Origin: Brevibacillus laterosporus
GTDB taxonomy: Bacteria > Bacillota > Bacilli > Brevibacillales > Brevibacillaceae
Reading direction: 5' to 3'
Assembly: GCA_007833815.1 (NCBI GenBank)
Contig: CP033464.1
Span: 4,210,001-4,274,000, forward strand
DNA: 64,000 nucleotides
The notes below the pieces were generated by a model. It made no database searches and was not told the origin of the DNA. It saw only the letters and a program-made list of their open reading frames with translations. This document shows positions 51,923-60,534 of the stretch, piece after piece (the stretch's first letter is position 1; each line of letters begins with the position of its first letter). The position numbers were made by a program, and so were the translations under genes.

Positions 51923-53461
51923 TTACTGTCCTCCGCTCGCGTAGTACATGATGGTTTCCTGTGTTGCTTCTGCTCGGCTAAGTTCTTTAACAAAGGCTCC
52001 GTCGTACATAACTAAAATACGATCAGCAATCCCTACTATCTCGTCGAACTCACTAGAAAGGTACACTACCCCTTTCCCATTTTTAGCTAGCTCTCCAATA
52101 ATTTTATAAATTTCCGATTTGGCTCCTATGTCTACACCCTTCGTGGGTTCGTCAAACAGAAAGATGTCAGATTCAGTTGCTACCCATTTTCCAATAACTA
52201 CTTTTTGCTGATTTCCTCCACTTAACGAACCGATGGACATCTGAGGGTTAGCCACCTTGATCTGTAATTTTTGAATTAGCTTTTCCACAGCTTCATTTAC
52301 TAACATAGGGCGTAAGAAACCGAGTCGACTATAATTTTGAAGTGTTGGCAAAGTTAAATTAGCTGCTACTGATTCTTCTATAACAATACCTTCTTTTCGA
52401 CGCTCTTCAGGAACCAATACAATTCCTTGATCAACGGCTGCTTTTGGCGATGTACATTTCACCTTTTGCCCCCTCTTGTACACTTCTCCCGATGCCAGTG
52501 GATCAGCACCAAATAATACTCGGGCTAATTCTGTTTTCCCTGCACCAACTAAGCCTGCAATTCCTACAATTTCTCCTTCATGTACTGTAAAGGAAAGGTT
52601 TCGTACATATGAGCCAGCCTGTATATTTTTTACTTCAAGCAGCTGATCCCCTATTTTGACTTGTTCTTTTGGGTATTCATGGGTCAGTGTTTTTCCCAGC
52701 ATACTTGTAATGATTTCGTGCGGGTTCGTTTCTTCTGTTCGCTTGCTCAAAATCTGTTCGCCATCTCGTAGCACCGTAATTCGATCGCTAATTTCAAACA
52801 CTTCTGGCAATCTGTGTGAGATAAATACAATACCGATCCCTTGCTCACGTAATTGCTTAATGATGTGGAACAACTGCACAGTTTCTGCTTGACTTAAGGG
52901 TGCAGTCGGTTCATCTAGCACAATTATTTTGGCTTTTTGTGCCAAAGCCTTTGCCAATAGAACCAACTGCTTTTCCGATAGAGTTAGTTCCTCTACCTTT
53001 TTTTGAATCGGTAAGTCAAGGCCCAAACGTTTCAGTGCTTTTGTTGCTTCCTCCGCTAAACTTCGCCAGTTGATAAAAGGAGAGCGTCTCCCTCCAACAA
53101 ATCCTTCTAGCATAATGTTCTCTGCAACACTTACGTATCCAATGAGAGCTGTATCTACTTCCTGATACACACACTGGATTCCATGAGCTTTGGCATCTTG
53201 TGGTTGTGTCAGATTAACTTCCTTTCCATCTACGAAAATCTGACCTGCGTCTAGCTCATAAGCACCTGTCATAATTTTCATTAATGTACTCTTTCCTGCT
53301 CCATTCGCCCCCAACAAAGCATGAATTTCACCAGGCTTTACATCAAAATCTACACCGCGTAAAGCCGGAACAGAGCGAAATGCTTTTTTGATTCCCTTCA
53401 TTTCTAATGCTGTCAACGTGCTCTCCCCTTCCATGCGCGGATTGTACAAGAGGTCTGGCAT
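51923..53461 (-). CDS. CUT2-type ABC ATPase (RbsA/MglA-like)
   Basis: This double ATPase of about 512 residues has two ABC cassettes. The first has Walker A LLGANGAGKSTLMKI, signature LTLSEKQLVLL and Walker B IIVLDEPTAPL. The second has a degenerate Walker A (AGLVGAGKTELAR), signature SLSGGNQQKVVI and Walker B IFLFDEPTKGVD. This is the layout of ribose/galactose importers. The start is unsure: ATG at 53461 is given, with 53434 possible. Neither has an ideal site; GAGGGGG lies 13 bases before the first. Confidence 0.9.
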   Translation of the reverse strand: MPDLLYNPRMEGESTLTALEMKGIKKAFRSVPALRGVDFDVKPGEIHALLGANGAGKSTLMKIMTGAYELDAGQIFVDGKEVNLTQPQDAKAHGIQCVYQEVDTALIGYVSVAENIMLEGFVGGRRSPFINWRSLAEEATKALKRLGLDLPIQKKVEELTLSEKQLVLLAKALAQKAKIIVLDEPTAPLSQAETVQLFHIIKQLREQGIGIVFISHRLPEVFEISDRITVLRDGEQILSKRTEETNPHEIITSMLGKTLTHEYPKEQVKIGDQLLEVKNIQAGSYVRNLSFTVHEGEIVGIAGLVGAGKTELARVLFGADPLASGEVYKRGQKVKCTSPKAAVDQGIVLVPEERRKEGIVIEESVAANLTLPTLQNYSRLGFLRPMLVNEAVEKLIQKLQIKVANPQMSIGSLSGGNQQKVVIGKWVATESDIFLFDEPTKGVDIGAKSEIYKIIGELAKNGKGVVYLSSEFDEIVGIADRILVMYDGAFVKELSRAEATQETIMYYASGGQ

Positions 53462-53495
53462 CTTATCTGCCAAACCCCCTCACACTAAACCCTTT

Positions 53496-54575
53496 CTATT
53501 GGCCTTGCGTACTAGTGCCCCACTCTTTCACGTACTTTTTCAAATCAGCCATTTTCACTGGCTCTTTAGGCAATTGTTCACGTGTGACTAATACAGGGTT
53601 TAAGCTTACTTTATCGGGTACTTGCTCACCGTTAAGCTTTTTAAACAAGTAACGTGCCTGTACCCGTCCAATATCAGAAGGGTCTACGGCTGCCGTTGCA
53701 ACCCAAGGTGATGTCTGATCTTGAATCATCTGTAAATCTTCATCACTCATATCGATGCCATATACCTTAATTTCATTGCGGCCTGCTTGTTGAATTGCAC
53801 GAGTTGCCCCTTTTGCAAATTCATCCCAAGCAGTCCAAACGGCTGTAATATCCCCCTTATTGGGATGTTGCTTTAAGATTGCTTCCATTTGTGCTTGTGT
53901 ATCCAGAGCCGTATTTGCAGACGCCGAGCCAAATGCAGCAATTTCTTTCAAGCCCGGGTTTTTGTCCATAAATGCTTTATAAGCGATTTGGCGCCGTTCC
54001 ATTGGAGTGAAACCGGCTACCCAAATCTTCACAATATTTCCTTTACCACCTACATCTTCTGACATTTTGTTTAATGTTTGTTCAGCCAACTTGATATCAT
54101 CTTGCTCTACCACCGTTACTCCTGGAACATCTAACCCTGTATCAAAAGCAACAATTGGTGTTTTTTGGACCAATGCTTTTTGAACACCTGGTGTCAAGCT
54201 ATCTGCTCGACCATGGTCTAGTAGAATGCCATCAAATTGTTGCGTAACTGCCGCGTCCAAATGTGAAGCCATTTTAGCAAGATCATTATCCCCACTCAAC
54301 ACGGTCAATTCTCCACCTAGCTTCTCCACTTCTTCTTTCACGCCAGCAATATATTGAGAAGAGAATGACCCGATATTAAATTGCACCACCAACGCAATTC
54401 TCTTTTTCTTTTCCGTTGTAGGTTGATTCCCTTTCGCTTCACTACCTGATGCTGTCACATTATCTGTTGGCGTTGCTTTTGTTGTGGATGCTGTCCCACA
54501 ACCACTTAGTACGCTCCCTAATAAAAAGAAAATTGCGAATAAATAAACAACTGTTTTGTTGATTGTACCCCTCAT
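53496..54575 (-). CDS. Sugar-type ABC substrate-binding lipoprotein
   Basis: This 359-residue lipoprotein starts with a signal peptide and lipobox (LSGC, Cys about residue 26). A periplasmic-binding-protein type 1 fold (peripla_BP_4) follows: RIALVVQFNIGSFSSQYIAG, FDGILLDHGRADS, AFDTGLDVPGV and KVYGIDMSDEDL. It is the binding subunit of the CUT2-type importer encoded next. GGGGAGAG precedes the ATG. Its leader is a SAM-I riboswitch, an unusual control for this transporter class. The ligand may be a methylated thio-sugar, but that is a guess. Confidence 0.92.
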   Translation of the reverse strand: MRGTINKTVVYLFAIFFLLGSVLSGCGTASTTKATPTDNVTASGSEAKGNQPTTEKKKRIALVVQFNIGSFSSQYIAGVKEEVEKLGGELTVLSGDNDLAKMASHLDAAVTQQFDGILLDHGRADSLTPGVQKALVQKTPIVAFDTGLDVPGVTVVEQDDIKLAEQTLNKMSEDVGGKGNIVKIWVAGFTPMERRQIAYKAFMDKNPGLKEIAAFGSASANTALDTQAQMEAILKQHPNKGDITAVWTAWDEFAKGATRAIQQAGRNEIKVYGIDMSDEDLQMIQDQTSPWVATAAVDPSDIGRVQARYLFKKLNGEQVPDKVSLNPVLVTREQLPKEPVKMADLKKYVKEWGTSTQGQ

Positions 54576-54667
54576 ATGTCTCTCCCCTTTTTACAATTTC
54601 TCTGTTGTGTGTGCAAAAATGTACAGTATGCGGCGGATCACTGAGCTGTGTACTACACGATGCAAAA

Positions 54668-54696
54668 AAGCCCCTTTTCCTAAGGAAAAGAGGCTT
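54668..54696 (-). terminator. Intrinsic terminator of the S-box leader
   Basis: Arms at 54668-54680 and 54684-54696 pair with one mismatch (AAGCC and CTTTTCC blocks). Six T follow on the minus strand. It is the expression platform of the riboswitch. Confidence 0.85.
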
Positions 54697-54832
54697 GTGT
54701 ACATGAAGACCCACTACGCCTCTTATCTCTCAGGTTTCCCTGCAGGAGGTAGCACCTTGATGTCTTGTCATACAGACATTAGGTTGCCGGGCGTCATCGG
54801 GCCAGTCCCTCAGCCAACTCTTGATAAGAGAG
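54697..54832 (-). ncRNA. SAM-I (S-box) riboswitch
   Basis: The minus strand holds the S-box core. P1 arms CTCTTATC and GATAAGAG (54830-54823 with 54727-54720) enclose a conserved GAGGGA then CTGGCCC, GATGA, the GGCAACC of P2/P3 (54788-54782) and AAGGTGCTA then CCTGCAG. A terminator follows before the binding-protein gene. High SAM would end transcription, and low SAM would allow the ABC importer to be made. The order and spacing of motifs are those of SAM-I aptamers, so I am confident in the class. Confidence 0.93.
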
Positions 54833-54900
54833 TATTTTAAATTTTGTAACGTTTTTCTTAAGACAGATATTACACCTGTGGCCTAAACGATGTCAATAAC

Positions 54901-56124
54901 TTATTTTGCTTCACCTTCAAATTTCTTAGAGCCGCCTGCGTATTTATAAATAAACACTTGGGCGTTTTTATTGTCACCTTTATCATCGAAAGAGACGTTT
55001 ACGAATTGACCTTTAAAGTCCTGTGTTTTGTGAATTGCCTCTAACACTTGGGCGCGAGTTGGCTTTTTGTTGCCATTCGCTTTGGCAGCTTCCTCAATTC
55101 CGTTGATTGCTACCGCCATCGCATCATAGCCAAATGATGTAAAGATTCCTAACTTTTTGCCTGTAGAGCTTTCAAATTCTTGAATCCATTTCTTGCCGTC
55201 TTCTGTAGCCGCTACATCACCAACAGTGGAAGTAAACACGACACCCTCCGCTGCTGGTCCAGCAATTTTAAACATTTCAACGGAATCAAGACCATCTGCG
55301 CCCATAAACACACCAGTAAACCCTTTATCACGCAATTGTTTGATCAGAATACCTGCTTCTGCATAATAACCACCAAAGTAGATCATTTCAGGTTTTTTAG
55401 CCATCACCTGGTTCACAACTGCGCTGTAGTCTTTCTCTCCAGCAGTCAATCCTTCAAAGCCAACAACAGAAACACCATCTGTTTCAAATTGCTTTTTCAC
55501 TTCTTGTGCTAGACCTTGACCATAGGCTTGTTTATCATGAATCAGCATCGCATTTTTCACATTCAAGGTATTCTTCGCATAAATAGCTGCCTTACTTCCT
55601 TGTTGGTCATCGCGTGCACAAATGCGGTGAGCTACTTTTTTACCACCCTCAGTAAAGTCTGGACCTGTTGTAGAAGGAGATACCATCACCAAACCAGCTT
55701 TTTCATAAGCCGTTACAGCAGACAAAGATGAACCAGTTGTCACATGACCCACAACCGCTAAGACGTTGTTGTCGTTAATCGCCATTTGCGCATTCACGAC
55801 CCCTTGTTTTGGTTCTGCTTGGTCATCCAGCGGTTTTAATTCAACGTTAAAGCCTAAGTCTTTTAAATCTTTTTGCTTTAATTTCAGTGCATATTCAGCC
55901 CCTGCTTTAGCAGAATCTCCATAGTCAGAAGCAGATCCAGACAGAGGTCCAACCAGAGCTATAACAATTTTGTCACCACCTGCCGCTGTGCTTCCTCCTT
56001 CACCTCCGCCTTGTTGTTTTGTGCCACCTGAGCTTGCATTATTTCCTCCTGCACAACCTGATAAAGCTGCTCCAGCCAATAAGATAGAAGATACAAGTGC
56101 AAGCGATTTTTTATTTACTTTCAT
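54901..56124 (-). CDS. Leu/Ile/Val-type (HAAT) substrate-binding lipoprotein
   Basis: This 407-residue lipoprotein has lipobox LSGC (Cys about residue 23), a low-complexity Gly/Ser/Gln linker and a type 1 periplasmic fold of the LivK group (peripla_BP_6). Marks are VIALVGPLSGSASDYGDSAK, VVGHVTTGSS, MVSPSTTGPDF and YFGGYYAEAGILIKQLRDKG. No LivHMGF genes are near. It follows three genes of a TrpXYZ-like importer, so it may be an extra receptor for that or a distant permease. The ATG at 56124 has GAGGG; the earlier frame start is less likely. Confidence 0.9.
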   Translation of the reverse strand: MKVNKKSLALVSSILLAGAALSGCAGGNNASSGGTKQQGGGEGGSTAAGGDKIVIALVGPLSGSASDYGDSAKAGAEYALKLKQKDLKDLGFNVELKPLDDQAEPKQGVVNAQMAINDNNVLAVVGHVTTGSSLSAVTAYEKAGLVMVSPSTTGPDFTEGGKKVAHRICARDDQQGSKAAIYAKNTLNVKNAMLIHDKQAYGQGLAQEVKKQFETDGVSVVGFEGLTAGEKDYSAVVNQVMAKKPEMIYFGGYYAEAGILIKQLRDKGFTGVFMGADGLDSVEMFKIAGPAAEGVVFTSTVGDVAATEDGKKWIQEFESSTGKKLGIFTSFGYDAMAVAINGIEEAAKANGNKKPTRAQVLEAIHKTQDFKGQFVNVSFDDKGDNKNAQVFIYKYAGGSKKFEGEAK

Positions 56125-56191
56125 GAATTGTCCCTCTTTCATCATTCATCTTGGTTGAATGTTCTGAATTTTTTATGTTTTAAAAATAGAT

Positions 56192-56989
56192 TTACGCTAA
56201 AATAAAACGATCTTCTGTAAAGGCCTCTCCGCCTCTCGCTTCCTCAAACGCTTCCAACAAATCTTTCGTTGTCATCTGCGATTTTATCTCTTGAGGAAGG
56301 TCCAGAATGATCTTCCCATCATGGAGCATTAATAACCGATTCCCCATATGTAGGGCCTGCTCCATGTTATGAGTAACCATGAGTGTAGTCAAATTGTTTT
56401 CTTCGACTACTTTTCGAGTCAGATCAACAATTAACTGAGCACGTTTTGGATCCAAGGCAGCCGTATGTTCATCCAACAATAGTAGTTTTGGGTTGGTAAA
56501 CGTAGCCATCAACAAGCTAAGCGCCTGACGTTGTCCACCTGATAAAAAGCCAACCTTCGTTTTCAGACGATTTTCCAATCCTTGATCTAATACTGTTAAT
56601 TTTTCTTGAAAAAAGGCCCGTTTTTTATTGTTTACACCAAGGGAAAGCGTTCGGCGATGACCACGGGAATAGGCAATAGCCAAATTTTCCTCAATCGTCA
56701 TATGGGGAGCCGTGCCTGCCATTGGATCTTGAAACACACGACCAATCAGCGCTGCTCGCTTATGCTCGCCCTGTTTTGTTACATCTTGATTATCAATGAA
56801 AATATTTCCGGTGTCGGGGATAATACCGCCGGAAATCGTATTCATCAGAGTGGATTTTCCTGCACCATTGCTACCGATCACTGTCACGAAATCACCATGT
56901 GCTAGCTTTAAGTTAATGTTGGTAAGCGCAATTTTTTCATTCACAGTACCTTGGTTAAATACTCTGCCTACATTGGTTATCTCTAACAT
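56192..56989 (-). CDS. TrpZ-like ABC transporter ATPase
   Basis: This 265-residue ABC ATPase has Walker A VIGSNGAGKSTLMNT, a Q-loop, signature FLSGGQRQALSLLMA, Walker B LLLLDEHTAALDPK and the switch His in LMVTHNMEQAL. It is the usual partner of PF04392/BPD_transp_2 transporters such as TrpXYZ. GGGGG precedes the start. It follows the permease gene by five bases. Confidence 0.92.
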   Translation of the reverse strand: MLEITNVGRVFNQGTVNEKIALTNINLKLAHGDFVTVIGSNGAGKSTLMNTISGGIIPDTGNIFIDNQDVTKQGEHKRAALIGRVFQDPMAGTAPHMTIEENLAIAYSRGHRRTLSLGVNNKKRAFFQEKLTVLDQGLENRLKTKVGFLSGGQRQALSLLMATFTNPKLLLLDEHTAALDPKRAQLIVDLTRKVVEENNLTTLMVTHNMEQALHMGNRLLMLHDGKIILDLPQEIKSQMTTKDLLEAFEEARGGEAFTEDRFILA

Positions 56990-56994
56990 GGTCG

Positions 56995-57906
56995 TTATCC
57001 CCCTTTCACCGTTTTTCCAATTTTCCAGACGCCCTTCATCATGTTTGGCAGAATTAAGGCAACGATTACAATAATCGCTGTTATTAGCTTCATATCGGAT
57101 GCAAGGAAACCTGCACGTAGGGCAAAAGCGATAACCAATCGATACACAATCGAACCCAGAATAACTGCAAGCGTAAGTCGCATGATGCTCTTTGTCCCAA
57201 ACAGTACCTCTCCAATAATGACGGAAGCAAGTCCAATGACGATCATTCCGATCCCCATTCCTACATCTGCAAAACCTTGATATTGTGCCACCAAAGCCCC
57301 AGACGCCGCTACAAGTGCATTTGATAACGCCAGACCTATAATGGTAGTCGTATCTGTATTAGCACCAAAGCTCCGAATCATCCTATCATTATCACCTGTA
57401 GCTCGAATGTCTAGCCCCAAATCCGTATGCAAAAACCAATCAATGATCAATTTTAGGATTATGACCATGATTAGAAAAACGATAGTGCTCGTCAGTGAAA
57501 CACCATAGATTTGAAAGTCAAAAATCGAAACCTCTTGGGCTTTCGTGTAAAGTGTCTCTTCACGCAAAAGTGGTAGGTTCGACTTTTTGCCCATGATTCG
57601 GAGATTGATTGAATATAGGGCAATCATGGTTAAAATTCCCGCCAGAAGCCCATTAATTTTTCCTTTTGTCGTCAGAATACCAGTAAATGCTCCTGCAATC
57701 GCGCCACCCACCATTGCAATCAGGGTTGCCAGAAACGGATTCATCCCGTCTATGATAAATGTAGCTGCGATAGCTCCTCCCATGGCAAAACTTCCGTCCA
57801 CCGTCAAATCAGGAAAATTCAGAATTCGAAAGGTTAAAAAGACGCCCAGCACCATGACTGCGAAGAGCAGACCTTGTTCAATTGCGCCAATGATTGCAAT
57901 GGTCAT
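56995..57906 (-). CDS. TrpY-like ABC permease
   Basis: This 303-residue permease (BPD_transp_2 type) has about eight membrane helices. LNFPDLTVDGSFAMGGA near the N-terminus and GLDIRATGDNDRMIRSFGAN (ATPase-docking loop) are typical of the TrpY group. GAGGAGG precedes the ATG. It lies between its binding protein and ATPase genes. Confidence 0.92.
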   Translation of the reverse strand: MTIAIIGAIEQGLLFAVMVLGVFLTFRILNFPDLTVDGSFAMGGAIAATFIIDGMNPFLATLIAMVGGAIAGAFTGILTTKGKINGLLAGILTMIALYSINLRIMGKKSNLPLLREETLYTKAQEVSIFDFQIYGVSLTSTIVFLIMVIILKLIIDWFLHTDLGLDIRATGDNDRMIRSFGANTDTTTIIGLALSNALVAASGALVAQYQGFADVGMGIGMIVIGLASVIIGEVLFGTKSIMRLTLAVILGSIVYRLVIAFALRAGFLASDMKLITAIIVIVALILPNMMKGVWKIGKTVKGG

Positions 57907-57938
57907 TGGTTCCTCCTCTTGGTTCTTATGTCATTTTC

Positions 57939-58985
57939 CTACTGGTCAAACGTTTGTGCGGCTTGGTCTAATAAATCTTTTGGTAATGTTATTCCCATTT
58001 TTTCCGCAGCCTTTTTATTGATGACCAGCTTCATTTCTTTTTGAGACTCGATAGGCATTTCACCTACCTTGCTCTCTCCCTTGAGAATTTTAGCACCCAT
58101 ATCTCCGGTTTGGGCACCAAGCAAGCTGTAGTCAATACCAAAAGTTGTAATCGCTCCACTCTTTACGGAATTCTCTTCCCCCGCAACCACAGGGATTTTT
58201 TGCGCTTCCGCTACACTTACAACAGCTGATATGGAAGCTACTACCATGTTATCTGTCGGTACATAGAAGGAATCTACTTTACCTATCATGGATTCCGCCG
58301 CTTGTTTTACCTCTGTCGGGTTTGTTATGGCAGCTTCTGTAATCGTTAAACCTAATTTTCCAGCTACCTCTTTAGCTTTATCTACTTGCACTTTGGAATT
58401 AACTTCCCCAGCGTTATAAATTACGCCTACATTTTTCGCATCTGCTTTTAATTTTTTAATCAAAGATAATTGCTCTTCTACGGGGTTCATGTCTGTGGTA
58501 CCTGATACATTGCCACCTGGTTTATCCATTGATTTAACTAATCCGGCGGATACTGGATCTGTCACCGCTGTAAAAAGGATAGGGATATCTGTGGTAGTTT
58601 GTGCCGCAGCTTGGACAGCTGGGGTGCCAATGGCAAGAATGAGGTCAACCTTGTCACCAGCGAATTTTTTGGCAATTTGAATCGCTGTATCCATATTCCC
58701 TTGCGCAGATTGAAGATCATACTTCACAGTTTTGTCTTCTTCAAAACCGTTTGCTTTCATTTTGGCTATAAAACCGTCCTTCGCTGCATCCAAAGCAGGA
58801 TGTTCGATTATTTGGACAATTCCGACTTTTAAAAATTTTGTTTCAGTCTCTTGAGGTGTAGCAACAGAACCACTTTGGTTATTAGCTGGTGCTGTGCTTG
58901 TCTGACTACATGCCGTTGCAATCAGAAGCATTAGTGTTGTTAGTATACCCAAAATGAACTTTGCCTTCCTTGTTTTACCTTTCAC
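57939..58985 (-). CDS. ABC_sub_bind (PF04392, TrpX-like) lipoprotein
   Basis: This 348-residue lipoprotein has a lipobox (ATAC, Cys about residue 26) and the PF04392 fold: VGIVQIIEHPALDAAKDGFI, DLILAIGTPAVQAA, ILFTAVTDPVSAGLV and GVIYNAGEVNSKVQ. TrpX-like members bind tryptophan or other aromatic compounds, but the ligand cannot be set here, and no T-box lies upstream. GTG at 58985 follows GGGGG by seven bases. It is the first gene of a three-part importer. Confidence 0.9.
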   Translation of the reverse strand: MKGKTRKAKFILGILTTLMLLIATACSQTSTAPANNQSGSVATPQETETKFLKVGIVQIIEHPALDAAKDGFIAKMKANGFEEDKTVKYDLQSAQGNMDTAIQIAKKFAGDKVDLILAIGTPAVQAAAQTTTDIPILFTAVTDPVSAGLVKSMDKPGGNVSGTTDMNPVEEQLSLIKKLKADAKNVGVIYNAGEVNSKVQVDKAKEVAGKLGLTITEAAITNPTEVKQAAESMIGKVDSFYVPTDNMVVASISAVVSVAEAQKIPVVAGEENSVKSGAITTFGIDYSLLGAQTGDMGAKILKGESKVGEMPIESQKEMKLVINKKAAEKMGITLPKDLLDQAAQTFDQ

Positions 58986-59098
58986 ACAGAATCCCCCTTC
59001 TACTTTCTAAAAATATCTATACAGTAAAACTATGTTACCATTAATCAATGGTTTTTTGAAGAGTACGAAAATTATTTTATCGGACATTAGCCCGATTA

Positions 59099-59422
59099 CT
59101 AGATAAATATAGTACATGATTGTATCCAAGAATATAGGTCAGGTACGGATTCGAAGGCATATTTTCGAGCTACTTCTCTATCACGCTGGTAAATAATGAG
59201 ACATGGGACACTAGTAATTTGCCATTCTTGTGCTAGCTTTTTATGAATATTAATATTAGCTCGATAAAACATTACCTCCGAAAAGAGTTGCTCTAACAAT
59301 GTAACCATTTGACTAGCGATTTGACAGGTACCACACAGCGGCGTATACAGATAGAATACCGAGTATTCTGCCTGTAATAGGTCTTCCTGAATTATTTTTT
59401 TGTAATCTGTTATCTCATGCAT
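59099..59422 (-). CDS. Thioredoxin-like protein (CGTC)
   Basis: This 107-residue thioredoxin-fold protein has the redox motif CGTC in YTPLCGTCQIA and the cis-Pro in ITSVPCLIIYQ. It resembles the YusE group. No signal peptide is seen, so it works in the cytoplasm. Two extra Cys (after the cis-Pro and near the C-terminus) are unusual. GGGGGAG precedes the start. Confidence 0.9.
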   Translation of the reverse strand: MHEITDYKKIIQEDLLQAEYSVFYLYTPLCGTCQIASQMVTLLEQLFSEVMFYRANINIHKKLAQEWQITSVPCLIIYQRDREVARKYAFESVPDLYSWIQSCTIFI

Positions 59423-59582
59423 ATAATTTCTCCCCCTTCCCTTACAAAGGTAGTTCGTAACTACACACTAATAGGTATAGCTTGGCTGATGAAGGATGGA
59501 TAGGCAAGGAACAACGAATGTTTGTGACAAGACAAGCCATACTATGGGTCAGATCAGTTTTGTGTAGAAAGGAGGTAGCACC

Positions 59583-59690
59583 ATGTCCAAACATAACAAT
59601 ACGACTAAACGTCCAACGACTGCTTCTGCTGGATCACGCAGCACTCCACCAAAAACAGGGGAAAATACGACTCATAACAATTCTAGATAA
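59583..59690 (+). CDS. 35-residue hydrophilic peptide
   Basis: The gene encodes a short Thr/Asn/Ser/Pro-rich peptide (MSKHNNTTKRPTTASAGSRS, then TPPKTGENTTHNNSR). An ideal AAAGGAGG lies seven bases before the ATG. There is no membrane segment. Its size and composition recall small spore proteins, but I cannot name the family. Confidence 0.6.
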   Translation: MSKHNNTTKRPTTASAGSRSTPPKTGENTTHNNSR

Positions 59691-59790
59691 CATCTTACTT
59701 CATGAGCAGGTAGCTTTGCCAGGCCTTCGCTAACAAATCCTGTCTCCCCTCTTCTTATAGTTACGACTCTTATAGATTGACACCCTGCAA

Positions 59791-59817
59791 AAAAGCACTC
59801 TTTGGTGAGTGCTTTTT
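59791..59817. terminator. Bidirectional terminator
   Basis: AAAGCACTC (59792-59800) pairs with GAGTGCTTT (59807-59815), with A/T runs on both sides. Confidence 0.85.
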
Positions 59818-59822
59818 CTTAT

Positions 59823-60056
59823 CTACGTTCGAGATATGAGTTCCTGTAGCTTTTGGTTGCGAACAGCACGCTCGCTCTCTCCTGCCAAATCGTACTTTTT
59901 AAGTGCATGGAACAGTTCGTTCAAAGTCGATTGTGACAGCTCCTTTTGCAAAAAGGACTGAATCTGATCTGCTAATGATTGTGGCAAATAGACCTGTTGA
60001 TCCGCCCATTTTTGCAAGACGTCTGCCTGACTGTGATCCAGCTTGCACTCCCCCAT
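59823..60056 (-). CDS. Small hypothetical protein
   Basis: This 77-residue acidic, helical protein starts at ATG 60056, eight bases after AAAGGAGG. A GTG two codons upstream is too close to that site. It reads LDHSQADVLQKWADQQVYLP and ends in NQKLQELISRT. There is no membrane segment or known motif. It has its own terminator. The function is unknown. Confidence 0.72.
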   Translation of the reverse strand: MGECKLDHSQADVLQKWADQQVYLPQSLADQIQSFLQKELSQSTLNELFHALKKYDLAGESERAVRNQKLQELISRT

Positions 60057-60210
60057 TTTCACTACCTCCTTTCGGTGTTTCTATTCTTACCATAACCTGT
60101 TTTTGACCAAGCTTCCATCTTTTTGGGCGCAAAAACTTTATCTCCGTCAATAACCATCCACCCACTCGTGTCATATGAATATAGGGCAGAGACAAAGGAG
60201 GGTGATATGA

Positions 60211-60321
60211 ATGTCAAGTATCTTTGGTGGTAATGGTTGTGGCGATTTCTCTTGTATCCTCGTGTTGTTCATTCTTTTAGTGATTATCAGTTGCTGCTTG
60301 GACTGCGGCTCCCGCTGCTAG
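60211..60321 (+). CDS. YjcZ-like small sporulation protein
   Basis: This 36-residue peptide reads MSSIFGGNGCGDFSCILVLF, then ILLVIISCCLDCGSRC. A Gly-rich start followed by one hydrophobic helix is the pattern of YjcZ/YczM-type small sporulation proteins. This one also has seven Cys, mostly around the helix, which could cross-link in the spore. AAAGGAGG lies at the right distance before the ATG at 60211. Confidence 0.7.
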   Translation: MSSIFGGNGCGDFSCILVLFILLVIISCCLDCGSRC

Positions 60322-60486
60322 GCAATGAAACACTAGAGTAGGAAATAGCCAACATTCCTAACCAACATTCCATAATAACCAGCAATCATGACAGACTTAT
60401 ATAAAGCGCTACTACTAGTAGGTCATATGACGGTGTTTCCTAAGTGAGTTAGATCAACATCTCTATATCTGATTCACAAACAGAGT
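60322..60486. other. Intergenic DNA
   Basis: No gene or signal is recognised between the YjcZ-like gene and the terminator of the acyl-CoA synthetase gene. Confidence 0.5.
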
Positions 60487-60517
60487 AAAAAGACGCCAAA
60501 TACACAGGCGTCTTTTT
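60487..60517. terminator. Terminator of the acyl-CoA synthetase gene
   Basis: AAAAAGACGCC (60487-60497) pairs perfectly with GGCGTCTTTTT (60507-60517). It works in both directions. Confidence 0.88.
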
Positions 60518-60534
60518 GCATGATATCCACAAGA

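Noticed and set aside
58986-59098. Possible T-box before the TrpX-like operon
   Set aside because: The leader is short and lacks the T-box core motif and specifier stem, so tryptophan control by T-box is not supported.
46318-59862. Shared word AGCTTTTGGTTGC near 46322 and 59850
   Set aside because: One short match with unrelated flanks, one copy inside a gene; treated as chance.
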